From Paracoccaceae bacterium (lineage in GTDB: Bacteria; Pseudomonadota; Alphaproteobacteria; Rhodobacterales; Rhodobacteraceae), in contig JAHDDY010000003.1 in the NCBI GenBank assembly GCA_020629115.1, positions 9,792 through 47,358 of the forward strand: a stretch of 37,567 nucleotides of DNA, written 5' to 3'. The notes under the pieces were generated by a model. The model was not told the origin of the DNA, did not search any database, and saw nothing but the letters and a program-made list of their open reading frames with translations. Each line of letters starts with the position of its first letter. Within the stretch, counting starts at the first letter, position 1. The translations under genes and the position numbers were made by a program. Of the stretch, positions 24,016 through 31,523 are shown one piece after another.

Positions 24016-24120
24016 CCGCCCCACCCCCGGCGAAGACCGGGGGTGGGGGCGGATAATGCGTAGCGTTTGAAGGTAGAGCATCGCCCTGCGAGGTTCCCGG
24101 TCTTCGCCGGAGACTGGGTC
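24016..24120. repeat. Family C palindromic repeat pair
   Basis: A 15-base-pair stem with one bulged base (CCGCCCCACCCCCGG at 24016-24030 against 24037-24052) encloses the loop CGAAGA. The central CCGGCGAAGACCGGG (24027-24041) recurs in inverted orientation as CCCGGTCTTCGCCGG at 24096-24110. This makes a third type of bipartite palindromic element. It lies between the DUF1127 gene and the end of the S-formylglutathione hydrolase gene. Confidence 0.7.
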
Positions 24121-24124
24121 TCTT

Positions 24125-24964
24125 TCAGCCCCGCCCCAGCCACGCCGCATGGAACGCGACGTGGTCGGGGATGAAGGTCGAGACGAAGTGATAGCTGTGA
24201 TCGTATCCCGGGCGCATGGTGATCGTCGCGTCCTGCCCCCGCGCCGCGCAGGCGTCGATCAGGCTCTGCGTCCTCAGCAGGTCGAGGAAGTCATCCGCTT
24301 CCCCCTGATCCACGAGGATCTCCCCGTGCCAGCCCCTCTCCCGCACCAGCGTCGACGCATCGGTCTGCCCCCACGCCCCCTCGTCCGCGCCGAGATAGGC
24401 CGACAGCTGCTTGCGGCCCCAGTCGGAGGCGTGCGGGTTGCAGATGGGGGCGAAGGCCGAGACGGAGCGGTAGCGGTCAGGGTTGACCAGTGCCAGCGTC
24501 AGCGCCCCGTGCCCGCCCATCGAATGCCCGGTGATGCCGCAGCGATCCAGATCGAGCGTCCCGCCGAACTCGGCCCGCAGCAGGGCGGGCAGCTCGTCGC
24601 GGACGTAGCTGTTCATGCTGAAATGCGGCGCCCAGGGCGCTTCGGTCGCATCGACGTAGAAGCCCGCGCCCTGCCCCAGGTCGTAGGCGTCATCGTCGGC
24701 CACGCCCTCCCCGCGCGGGGAGGTGTCGGGGAAGACCACCGCGACCCCGTGCTCGGCGGCGGCCCGCTGCGCGCCCGCCTTCTCCATCGCGTTGGCATGG
24801 GTGCAGGTCAGGCCCGACAGGTACCACAGCACCGGCACCGGCCCGTCCGCCGCCTGGGGCGGGGTGTAGACCGCGAAGGTCATGTCGCAGGCGCAAGTCT
24901 CCGAGGCATGGCTGTAGACGCCCTGCGTGCCGCCGAAGCTGGCATTGGTCGATACGGTGTCCAT
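24125..24964 (-). CDS. fghA: S-formylglutathione hydrolase
   Basis: This 279-residue serine esterase of the esterase D family splits S-formylglutathione to formate and glutathione, the last step of glutathione-dependent formaldehyde removal. The nucleophile is Ser148 in GHSMGGHGAL. The acid is in VDQGEADDFL and the His in GYDHSYHFVSTFI, which completes the triad. LWYLSGLTCTHAN and FPDTSPRGEGV are also conserved. The ATG at 24964 follows AGGGGGAG. The class III alcohol dehydrogenase that usually precedes it is not next to it. Confidence 0.95.
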   Translation of the reverse strand: MDTVSTNASFGGTQGVYSHASETCACDMTFAVYTPPQAADGPVPVLWYLSGLTCTHANAMEKAGAQRAAAEHGVAVVFPDTSPRGEGVADDDAYDLGQGAGFYVDATEAPWAPHFSMNSYVRDELPALLRAEFGGTLDLDRCGITGHSMGGHGALTLALVNPDRYRSVSAFAPICNPHASDWGRKQLSAYLGADEGAWGQTDASTLVRERGWHGEILVDQGEADDFLDLLRTQSLIDACAARGQDATITMRPGYDHSYHFVSTFIPDHVAFHAAWLGRG

Positions 24965-25038
24965 CGTGGCGGTTCTCCCCCTCGCGCGTCGATCCGCGCA
25001 CGGTGGCGCAGGGGGCCGCGCCGTGCAAGGGGCGGCGT

Positions 25039-25605
25039 TCAGGAATCGGGCGCGAAGCGGTTCCACACCGACCGCGCCGCCGGGGCCGACGCGCACCGTT
25101 CGAGCGTCAGCGCGCGCCAGCGATGCGCCGGGCTGAAGGTCGCCGCGCTCTCCGTCCCCACCGTCAGGCACAGGTCCGCCCCCGTCAGCGCGATGCGCCC
25201 GTCCGGGCGGTGGGTGAAATCCTGCAGGGCCGCATCGACGAAGGGCGCGCGGGACGCGTCGATATCGCCCGCGCATGGACGCAGCATCACCGGCGCGCCG
25301 GGCAACGAGGTCCCGTTCAGCCCCACCGCGGTCACGCAGCCCTCGTAGGCCGGAAAGCGGATCGGCCCCGGCGCGGCGAACCTCACCGCCTCGTCGGCGA
25401 AGAGGCCGGGGCGCTTGCAGTTATGGGCATTGAGCGGCATCGAGAAATCCACCCAGTCGCCCGAACCGGGCAGGTCGAGGCAGTAGCCGTCTTCGGGCCG
25501 GTCGAGCCGGTCCGCCAGCTCCAGATATCCCGCTCCGTCCTGCCAGGCAGCGGCGGGGGTGGCGAGAAATGCGGTGAAGATGGCGGCGGGCAGGGCGCGG
25601 GGCAT
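25039..25605 (-). CDS. Secreted protein of unknown function, weakly ricin B-lectin-like
   Basis: The 188-residue product has a signal peptide (cleavage likely after TPAAA before WQDG). The exported part has six or so cysteines, and repeated motifs YCLDLPG, GCVTAVG and LCLTVGT...WRALTLERC that recall the repeats of ricin-type beta-trefoil lectins (C-L plus Q/R-x-W). GGGAGAGAG precedes the ATG at 25605. I do not recognise a specific family. Carbohydrate binding in the periplasm or outside the cell is a guess. It lies beside the tandem non-coding element. Confidence 0.75.
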   Translation of the reverse strand: MPRALPAAIFTAFLATPAAAWQDGAGYLELADRLDRPEDGYCLDLPGSGDWVDFSMPLNAHNCKRPGLFADEAVRFAAPGPIRFPAYEGCVTAVGLNGTSLPGAPVMLRPCAGDIDASRAPFVDAALQDFTHRPDGRIALTGADLCLTVGTESAATFSPAHRWRALTLERCASAPAARSVWNRFAPDS

Positions 25606-25710
25606 GGGTCTCTCTCCCGAAGAACTGTCGTTGTTCCACGAACTGGGATATCCGGGAGCGGCGTCAAACCCGCGGGAGGAAAATTCAATCACTTTAAAAG
25701 CGATGCGCTG

Positions 25711-25996
25711 TACTTGGACCGCCTACAATTTTACACGCTTCTTCGGTTCTTCTTCGATGCGGATCGGCGGGTATGTTCATGTTTGACGGGCATAGTCCAT
25801 CTTATCGGAAGACGGGGACGGTCGACCGATACGGTGGCTCGGGGGAGCCACGGGACAGCACAACAAGGAAGCGCAAGACTTCCGGGGGACGACGGTGGCA
25901 CGGGGTTCGGGGGAACCCGGTGCCGATGGGGAGGGGAAGGTCGGGGGGCCTTCGTCGGGAAAGGGCCGGGCATCACGCCCGGCCCCTTTCGTTCGT
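25711..25996 (+). ncRNA. Candidate structured small RNA, tandem copy 1
   Basis: This is the first of two similar units in an 800-base gap without a credible gene. From about 25803 it folds into successive hairpins. TATCGG/CCGATA (25803-25831) has a loop containing GGGG. GTGGCTC/GAGCCAC (25834-25851), GGGTTC/GAACCC (25903-25918) and GAAGGTC/GGCCTTC (25936-25953) each have the loop GGGG and the shared apex TCGGGGG. GGAAG/CTTCC (25867-25883) lies between them. It ends in GGGCCGGGC-ATCAC-GCCCGGCCC (25963-25985) followed by a T-rich stretch, which favours the plus strand. Shared sequence starts abruptly at TACTTGGACCGCC, possibly marking the promoter. Overlapping frames show no conserved protein features. 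The 5' end is uncertain and the opposite strand cannot be excluded. Confidence 0.6.
25963..25996 (+). terminator. Terminator-like hairpin of tandem copy 1
   Basis: A 9-base-pair GC stem, GGGCCGGGC / GCCCGGCCC, with loop ATCAC is flanked by AAA on the left and C-TTT-CG-TT on the right. The T-tract is weak and interrupted by CG. The same structure exists in copy 2 with a better tail. Confidence 0.6.
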
Positions 25997-26030
25997 GCCG
26001 CCGACAACCGGCGCGTGGATAGTGTTGCGA

Positions 26031-26316
26031 TACTTGGACCGCCTACAATTTTACACGCTTCTTCGGCTCTTCTTCGATACGGTCGGTGGGTATGTTCATG
26101 TTTGACGGGCATAGTCCATCTTATCGGAAGACGGGGACGGTCGACCGATACGGTGGCTCGGGGGAGCCACGGGACAGCACGACAAGGAAGCGCAAGACTT
26201 CCGGGGGATGAGAAGACGGCGCGGGGTTCGGGGGAACCCGGTACCGATGGGGAGGGGAAGGTCGGGGGACCTTCGTCGGAAAAGGGCCGGGCATCACGCC
26301 CGGCCCTTTTCGTTTC
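26031..26316 (+). ncRNA. Candidate structured small RNA, tandem copy 2
   Basis: This unit starts 320 bases after copy 1 and is about 90% identical by eye from TACTTGGACCGCC to the terminator. The GGGG-capped hairpins recur at 26153-26170, 26224-26239 and 26257-26274. In the last one the stem is GAAGGTC/GACCTTC, where copy 1 has GGCCTTC, so an A-U pair replaces a G-U pair and the helix is kept. The changed segment before the second GGGG hairpin (TGAGAAGACGGCGC instead of CGACGGTGGCAC) weakens its outer stem. It ends in a strong terminator. The gene on the minus strand beyond it (secreted low-complexity protein) ends about 90 bases away. Confidence 0.6.
26280..26316. terminator. Terminator hairpin of tandem copy 2, potentially two-way
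   Basis: AAAA-GGGCCGGGC-ATCAC-GCCCGGCCC-TTTT forms a 13-base-pair stem followed by CGTTT on the plus strand. On the minus strand the same hairpin is followed by TTTTCC, so it may also stop transcripts from the secreted low-complexity protein gene. Confidence 0.75.
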
Positions 26317-26406
26317 TGCCATCGTCGGAATGACGATCCATCGCGCCGCTGTACCCGAACCGGGCAACCCCCGGAAGGTCGGCAGCGGTGTGCGATGCCC
26401 CGATGC

Positions 26407-27045
26407 TCAGGGGCTGGTGGTGGTGGTGGTCGACGAGCTATCATCGTCGTCGTCATTGGCGACGACCGCGATGAGGCCGACGAGCGCGGCGGCACCCAAT
26501 GCCCCCCCGACGAGGGCGGCATTGCTCAGACCGGCGGCCTGGAACGGCACCGCCGCGTAGGCGGGCGGAGCTGCCGCAGCGACGATCGGTGCCGGAGCCA
26601 CCGGAGCGACGGGCGTCGGGACCACCGGCGGCGGTGCCACGGGTGCGGAGGCGGGAACGATGGGCGCGGGGGCCGGCGTGCCCGAGTAGCCTACGAACTC
26701 CTGGAAGGTCGCGGGATTGAGATCGAGAGGCTGGCCGCAATCCTCGATCAGAAGGGCGCCGCCGATGGCGCTGGCGTTGGCGTTCGCTCCCGAAGGGTTG
26801 CACTGATACGTCTCCGCCAGCTGCCCTACGTTGACGGGGTTGTAGTTCTGCGCCCCTTCGCCGCTGATCTGGGTCTGGTACCGCGTGGGTTCGACCGGCG
26901 TGAGCGTGACGCATTGCTGGCCGGACGGCGTAAGGCCCGTGGCCGGATTGCAGCTGGACAGGACGCTCTGTCCGAAGGACATGCTCGTCGCCGGAAAATA
27001 GAAAGCGCCGGCCGCGATGACGAAGGTTGCGATAGTGTTTTTCAT
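26407..27045 (-). CDS. Secreted or membrane-anchored low-complexity protein of unknown function
   Basis: The 212-residue product has a hydrophobic N-terminus (MKNTIATFVIAAGAFYFPAT) that looks like a signal sequence. A region with several Cys residues follows, then a Pro/Ala-rich stretch (about residues 120-165), a Gly/Ala hydrophobic segment (GGALGAAALVGLIAVV) and the tail NDDDDDSSSTTTTTSP. Hydrophobic-then-acidic tails of this type occur in many uncharacterised Rhodobacterales proteins. GAGGGAGA precedes the ATG at 27045. I do not recognise a family. A surface-exposed anchor is inference. Confidence 0.75.
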   Translation of the reverse strand: MKNTIATFVIAAGAFYFPATSMSFGQSVLSSCNPATGLTPSGQQCVTLTPVEPTRYQTQISGEGAQNYNPVNVGQLAETYQCNPSGANANASAIGGALLIEDCGQPLDLNPATFQEFVGYSGTPAPAPIVPASAPVAPPPVVPTPVAPVAPAPIVAAAAPPAYAAVPFQAAGLSNAALVGGALGAAALVGLIAVVANDDDDDSSSTTTTTSP

Positions 27046-27430
27046 GGTCGTCTCCCTCAAGGTGAAAGGCCGTCTGCTGACAGTCATAATAAAAGGTTTG
27101 CTTTCGGTATCATGTCGGCTCCGGTCCGTTTGGAGCGCTGAATGTTCGACTGTGTAAGATCAGAAAGCGTTCTCTATTCCAAGATGTAGAACCCTCGACA
27201 CCTTGGCATCGAGGGTTCCTGTGCCGTAGTATGATCAAAGTGCCCACTCTAACCATCCGTATGTGGTAGCATTGGTTTGAGCGTGTTTCAAGATAGAACA
27301 AATATTACTTATATCAACCTAAGGGTTATTGTCAGATGTCGGACCAATACGGTGAACATCCTACCGTCACAGGGCTGTTCATTCCTGTACGGCGCACCGG
27401 CGCTTTGATCGTTCGATGGTCGACGCGGTC
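27046..27430. other. AT-richer intergenic region with one hairpin
   Basis: This gap is clearly richer in A and T than the rest of the window, with AATATTACTTATATC near 27300. It holds a perfect 10-base-pair hairpin GAACCCTCGA / TCGAGGGTTC (27189-27218) with a 10-base loop and no T-tract. A short frame on the minus strand shows no protein features. The half nearest 27045 should contain the promoter of the low-complexity protein gene. I see no RNA gene that I recognise. Confidence 0.6.
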
Positions 27431-28705
27431 CTACACCCCCAGCCGGTCGCGCAGCCCGTACCACCACGACCCCATGGTTGAGTAGAGCGGCCCGAAGGTT
27501 CGCCCGCCGGGGAAGGGCAGCCAGCGCATGTCCGCGAAGACGTCGAACTCCGACACGTCCCCGTGGATGGCGTCCGCCAGGATGCGTCCGAAGAGATGCG
27601 AGCCGGTGACGCCGTGGCCGCTGTAGCCATGGGCGAAGTAGACCCCGTCCTCCAGCCGCCCCATCTGCGGCACCCGGGTGAAGGACAGGGCGAAATTACC
27701 GCTCCAGGCATAGTCGAGCGCGACGCCCTCCAGTTGCGGAAACACCCTCTCCAGCGCCGGTCGCAGCTTTGCCCGCACGTCCGCCGGGTCGGTGCCGCCA
27801 TAGACGGTACCCCCGCCGAAGATCAGCCGTCTGTCGGCGGAAAGGCGGAAATAATCGAGAATGTAGCGCGCGTCCTCGACGCAGATATCGGTGGGCAGCA
27901 GGGCATCGGCCCGCTCGCCCAGCACCGCGGTCGTCACCATCTGCGTCGAGACGGGCATCACGCGGCGGGTCAGGGCGGGCACCGTGTCGCCCAGATAGGC
28001 ATTGCCGCACAGGACCACCGCCTTGCAGCGCAAGGTGCCGCCCGGCACGTGCAGCGTCGTTCCCTCCTGCCGCACCAGCGGCGTGCCCTCGTAGACCTGC
28101 CCGCCCAGGTCCTCCAGCGCCTCGGCCTCGCCCAGCGCCAGGTTGAGCGGGTGCAGGTGCCCGCCCGTGCGGTCGATCATTCCGCCGGCATACACGTCGC
28201 TCGCCACGTGGCGCTTGACCTGACCCGCGTCGAGCATCTCGTGGTCGTCCATGCCGTAGGTCCGCCAGAGGCGCTGCTTCGCCTCGAATTCGGCCATGTG
28301 CTTGGGCGTATAGGCGGTGAAGAGGTTGCCGTCCTTCAGGTCGCAGGGGATGCCGTAATCGGCGACGATGCGCCGGATGATGCGCCCGCCCTCCTGCACC
28401 AGCCCGCCGACGAAGGCCGCGCGTTCGTCGCCGAACTGGCGGGCGATCTTGTCGAGGCCGGCGTTCAGGCCGTTGACGATCTGCCCCCCGTTGCGGCCCG
28501 ACGCGCCCCAGCCGACCCGGTTCCCCTCGATCACGGCGACCGAATGGCCCCGCTCGGCCAGGTGCAGCGCGGCGGACAGGCCGCTGTAGCCGGCCCCGAC
28601 GATGCCGATATCGGCCTCGGCCTCGCCGTGCAGCGGGGGGCGGGGCCGGGCGGGGTTGGCGCTGGCGGCGTAGTAGCTGGGCGGATAGGGGGCTGGTGTG
28701 CTCAT
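27431..28705 (-). CDS. puuB: Gamma-glutamylputrescine oxidase-like FAD oxidoreductase
   Basis: PuuB oxidises gamma-glutamylputrescine to the aldehyde, the step after PuuA. The 424-residue product begins YPPSYYAASAN, a motif typical of this branch. The FAD loop is IGIVGAGYSGLSAALHLAERG near residue 33, then GWGASGRNGGQIVNG, and the DAO-family end VYFAHGYSGHGVTGSHLFGRILAD. The ATG at 28705 was chosen because the motif follows at once. puuA lies 11 kb away on the same strand, so pathway genes are split. Other amine or amino acid oxidases of the DAO family are possible. Confidence 0.85.
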   Translation of the reverse strand: MSTPAPYPPSYYAASANPARPRPPLHGEAEADIGIVGAGYSGLSAALHLAERGHSVAVIEGNRVGWGASGRNGGQIVNGLNAGLDKIARQFGDERAAFVGGLVQEGGRIIRRIVADYGIPCDLKDGNLFTAYTPKHMAEFEAKQRLWRTYGMDDHEMLDAGQVKRHVASDVYAGGMIDRTGGHLHPLNLALGEAEALEDLGGQVYEGTPLVRQEGTTLHVPGGTLRCKAVVLCGNAYLGDTVPALTRRVMPVSTQMVTTAVLGERADALLPTDICVEDARYILDYFRLSADRRLIFGGGTVYGGTDPADVRAKLRPALERVFPQLEGVALDYAWSGNFALSFTRVPQMGRLEDGVYFAHGYSGHGVTGSHLFGRILADAIHGDVSEFDVFADMRWLPFPGGRTFGPLYSTMGSWWYGLRDRLGV

Positions 28706-28766
28706 GGGTTTCGCTCTACACCCGAATTCGCGCGCTTCCAAGGCGACAGATGGGTGAGGATCGGCC

Positions 28767-29189
28767 ATGCGAAGACCCGAACGCCTCGTCCGCCGCTTCT
28801 ACGACGAGGTGTGGAATCGCGAGGATACGGACGCGGCCCGCGCGATCCTGCACGCGGATTTTCGCTTTCGCGGCTCGCTCGGACCGGAGCGGGTCGGGCC
28901 GGAGGGCTTTATCGCCTACATGCGCGCCGTCCATGCCGCGCTCGGGGATTACCGTTGCGATATCGTGTCGCTGGTCGGGACCGATACGAGAGCCGCCGCG
29001 CGGATGGACTTCCATGGCATCCACCGGGGCGACTTCTTCGGCGTCCCCGCCACGGGGCGGACGATTCGCTGGTCGGGCGCGGCCTTCTTCGAGACGCGCG
29101 GCGACAGGCTCGGCTCGCTCTGGGTGCTGGGCGACGTGGACGCGATGAAGGCGCAGCTCGGGGCGGGCGGCGACGCGCGGTTCGGATGA
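28767..29189 (+). CDS. SnoaL-like/NTF2-fold protein
   Basis: The 140-residue product fits the ester cyclase-like SnoaL family. It has LVRRFYDEVWNREDTDAARAILHADFRFRGSLG at the start, then GFIAYMRAVHAALGDYRCDIVSLVGTD, and GDFFGVPATGRTIRWSGAAFFE. This fold forms a small cone-shaped pocket, and family members range from polyketide cyclases to proteins without known activity. GTGAGGA precedes the ATG. Its TGA overlaps the start of the GNAT gene, so both are coupled. Confidence 0.85.
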   Translation: MRRPERLVRRFYDEVWNREDTDAARAILHADFRFRGSLGPERVGPEGFIAYMRAVHAALGDYRCDIVSLVGTDTRAAARMDFHGIHRGDFFGVPATGRTIRWSGAAFFETRGDRLGSLWVLGDVDAMKAQLGAGGDARFG

Positions 29190-29665
29190 GCGGCACGATC
29201 CTGCGCCCGATGCGCGCGGACGACGTGCCCGCCCTGTGCGCGCTGTTCCACGCGGCGGTGCGCGAGGGTACGGCGGGCCATTACGACGCCGCCCAGTGCG
29301 CCGCTTGGTCGCCCGCCCCGCCCGATCCGGCCGCCTGGGCCGTACGCTTGGCCGGGCAGAGCGTGACGGTGGCAGAGGAGGGCGGCACGGTGACGGGGTT
29401 CATCGCCCTGCGCGCGGACGGCCATATCGACCTCGCCTTCGTCGCGCCGGAGCGGGCCGGACGGGGCATCGGCCCCCGTCTGCTGCGGGCTGTGGAGGAC
29501 GAGGCCCGGACGCGGGGCCTCGCGCGTCTGACCGTCGAAGCCAGCCTCGTCGCCCGCCCTCTCTTCGCCCGCGCCGGATGGCGGACGGTGCGGCGGCAGT
29601 CGGTCGAGCGGGCGGGTGTCGCGCTGACGAATTTCGCGATGGAGAAGCGGCCGGCGAGCGGCTAG
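29186..29665 (+). CDS. GNAT family N-acetyltransferase
   Basis: The 159-residue product has the GNAT order: an N-terminal LRPMRADDVPALCALFHAAV, a central strand TVTGFIALRADGHIDLAFVAPERAGRGIGPRLLRAVEDEA with the acetyl-CoA loop R-A-G-R-G-I-G, and LTVEASLVARPLFARAGW before the C-terminal strand. The acceptor substrate is unknown. It overlaps the SnoaL-like gene by ATGA and ends 10 bases before mutL. Confidence 0.9.
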   Translation: MSGTILRPMRADDVPALCALFHAAVREGTAGHYDAAQCAAWSPAPPDPAAWAVRLAGQSVTVAEEGGTVTGFIALRADGHIDLAFVAPERAGRGIGPRLLRAVEDEARTRGLARLTVEASLVARPLFARAGWRTVRRQSVERAGVALTNFAMEKRPASG

Positions 29666-29675
29666 ATTGTCCCGC

Positions 29676-31523
29676 ATGGCCGCGCCCCCCCGCATCAACC
29701 GCCTGTCCGAAGCCACCGTCAACCGCATCGCGGCGGGGGAGGTGATCGAGCGGCCGGCGGCGGCGGTCAAGGAGCTTGTCGAGAACGCCCTCGACGCCGG
29801 GGCGACGCGCATCGACGTGACGATCCGGGGCGGGGGCCGGGCGCTGATCCGCGTCGCCGACGACGGCCACGGCATGACGCCGGGCGACCTGACCCTCGCC
29901 ATCGAGCGGCACGCTACCTCCAAGACGGACGGGGCCGATCTCCTGGACATCCGCTCCTTCGGCTTCCGGGGCGAGGCGCTGCCCTCCATCGGGGCCGTCT
30001 CGCGCCTGTCGCTCAGCTCCCGCGTGCCGGGCGCGGCGCAGGCGTGGCGGCTGGCGGTCGAGGCGGGGGCGGTCTCGCCGCCCGAGCCTGCCGCGCTGTC
30101 GGGCGGGACGGTGGCCGAATTGCGCGACCTGTTCTTCGCCACCCCCGCGCGGCTGAAGTTCCTGAAGACCGAGCGGGCGGAGACCGGCGCGGTGGTCGAG
30201 ATCGTGCGCCGGCTCGCCATGGCCCATCCCGGCGTCGCCTTCACCCTCAAGAGCGAGGACCGCACGCTGTTCGAGGCCCGGGCCGAGACGGGCGACCTGT
30301 TCGAGGGGCGGCGCGCGCGGCTGCATGTGGCGATGGGCCGGGACTTCGCCGCCCAGGCCCTGCCCATCGACGCCGAGCGGGACGGCGTGCGCCTGACCGG
30401 CTACGCCTCGGCCCCGACGGATCATCGCGGCAACGCCATGGCGCAGCATCTCTTCGTCAACGGGCGGCCCGTGCGCGACCGGATGCTCTCGAGTGCGGCG
30501 CGCGGGGCCTATGCCGACGTGGTGCCGCGCGGGCGGCATCCGGCGCTCGCCCTCTACGTCGATCTGGACCCGCAGGGCGTCGACGTGAACGTGCATCCGG
30601 CCAAGACGGAAGTGCGCTTCCGCGACCCGAACGGGGTGCGCGGCCTGATCGTCGGGGCCTTGCGGCAGGCGCTGGCCGGGGCGGGGCACCGGGGCGCGGC
30701 CCTGGGCGATATCGGCGCCCTGGGCGCGCAGGCCCCCGCCGCGCCCGAGGGGATGCGCTACCGGATGCCGTCCCGCCCCCCCGACCGCCTGCCGCGCGGG
30801 TTGGCCGAGACGGCGACGGCGTGGCAGGGGCCGACCGCCGCCGACCTCGCCCCGGCCCCGGCACAGCCGGGCATGGATGTCGGCGGCTGGGCGAGCCGCG
30901 AGGCGACGGCCGCCCCGGCCGCGCCCGGGGCGGAGGCCGCCCTCGACCTGCCCCTCGGCATCCCCCGCGCCCAGCTCCACGAGACCTACATCGTCTCCCA
31001 GACGGCCCGTGGCATCGTGCTGATCGACCAGCACGCCGCGCACGAGCGCCTCGTCTACGAGCGCATGAAGGCGACCATGGCGGACGGCGTCCTCCGGCAG
31101 GGCCTCCTCATCCCCGAGATCGTCGAGCTGTCCCCCGGCGAGGCGGACGCCCTGCTCGTCCATGCCGACATGCTGGAACGATTCGGCCTCGCCATCGAGC
31201 CGTTCGGGACCGATGCCGTCTGCGTGCGCGAGACCCCGGCCATGCTCGGCGCGGTCGACGTGCCCGCCCTCGTGCGCGACCTGGCGGAGAATGCCGAGAC
31301 GCTGGCCGAGGCGAACGCGGTGGACGACCGCCTGCGCCACGTCTGCGCGACCATGGCCTGCCACGGGTCGGTGCGCGCGGGGCGGCGGCTGAACCACGCG
31401 GAGATGGACGCCCTCCTGCGCGAGATGGAGGCGACGCCCAACTCCGGCACCTGCAACCACGGCCGCCCCACCTCGATCACCCTGACCCTGGCCGAGGTCG
31501 AGCGCCTGTTCGCGCGGCGTTAG
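29676..31523 (+). CDS. mutL: DNA mismatch repair protein MutL
   Basis: MutL links mismatch recognition by MutS to strand cutting. The 615-residue product has the GHKL ATPase motifs RIAAGEVIERPAAAVKELVE, NALDAGAT, DDGHGM and SFGFRGEALPSI in the first 110 residues, then ATPARLKFLKTE, a Pro/Ala-rich linker (about 340-430) and a C-terminal dimerisation domain. The endonuclease metal motif DQHAAHERLVYE (DQHA-x2-E-x4-E) is intact near residue 450, and CHGSVRAG and CNHGRPT follow. MutL therefore probably cuts DNA itself, as in bacteria without MutH. The ATG at 29676 is preferred over a TTG three codons earlier. Confidence 0.96.
   Translation: MAAPPRINRLSEATVNRIAAGEVIERPAAAVKELVENALDAGATRIDVTIRGGGRALIRVADDGHGMTPGDLTLAIERHATSKTDGADLLDIRSFGFRGEALPSIGAVSRLSLSSRVPGAAQAWRLAVEAGAVSPPEPAALSGGTVAELRDLFFATPARLKFLKTERAETGAVVEIVRRLAMAHPGVAFTLKSEDRTLFEARAETGDLFEGRRARLHVAMGRDFAAQALPIDAERDGVRLTGYASAPTDHRGNAMAQHLFVNGRPVRDRMLSSAARGAYADVVPRGRHPALALYVDLDPQGVDVNVHPAKTEVRFRDPNGVRGLIVGALRQALAGAGHRGAALGDIGALGAQAPAAPEGMRYRMPSRPPDRLPRGLAETATAWQGPTAADLAPAPAQPGMDVGGWASREATAAPAAPGAEAALDLPLGIPRAQLHETYIVSQTARGIVLIDQHAAHERLVYERMKATMADGVLRQGLLIPEIVELSPGEADALLVHADMLERFGLAIEPFGTDAVCVRETPAMLGAVDVPALVRDLAENAETLAEANAVDDRLRHVCATMACHGSVRAGRRLNHAEMDALLREMEATPNSGTCNHGRPTSITLTLAEVERLFARR

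Noticed and set aside
25711-26316. Tandem element as a CRISPR array or MITE pair
   Set aside because: There are only two long units, not short repeats with spacers. The unit ends have no terminal inverted repeats and no visible target duplication.
25777-26367. Frames of about 100 to 220 codons across the tandem element on both strands
   Set aside because: They differ in frame and length between the two copies, are broken by one-base length changes between them, and have compositions unlike the neighbouring proteins. Change between the copies follows hairpins, not codons.
27189-27218. Hairpin in the AT-richer gap as an intrinsic terminator
   Set aside because: No T-tract follows on either strand, and no gene ends close enough to it in the right direction.
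27110-27301. 63-codon frame on the minus strand upstream of the low-complexity protein
   Set aside because: No ribosome binding site, no recognisable protein features, and it overlaps the hairpin and probable promoter region.
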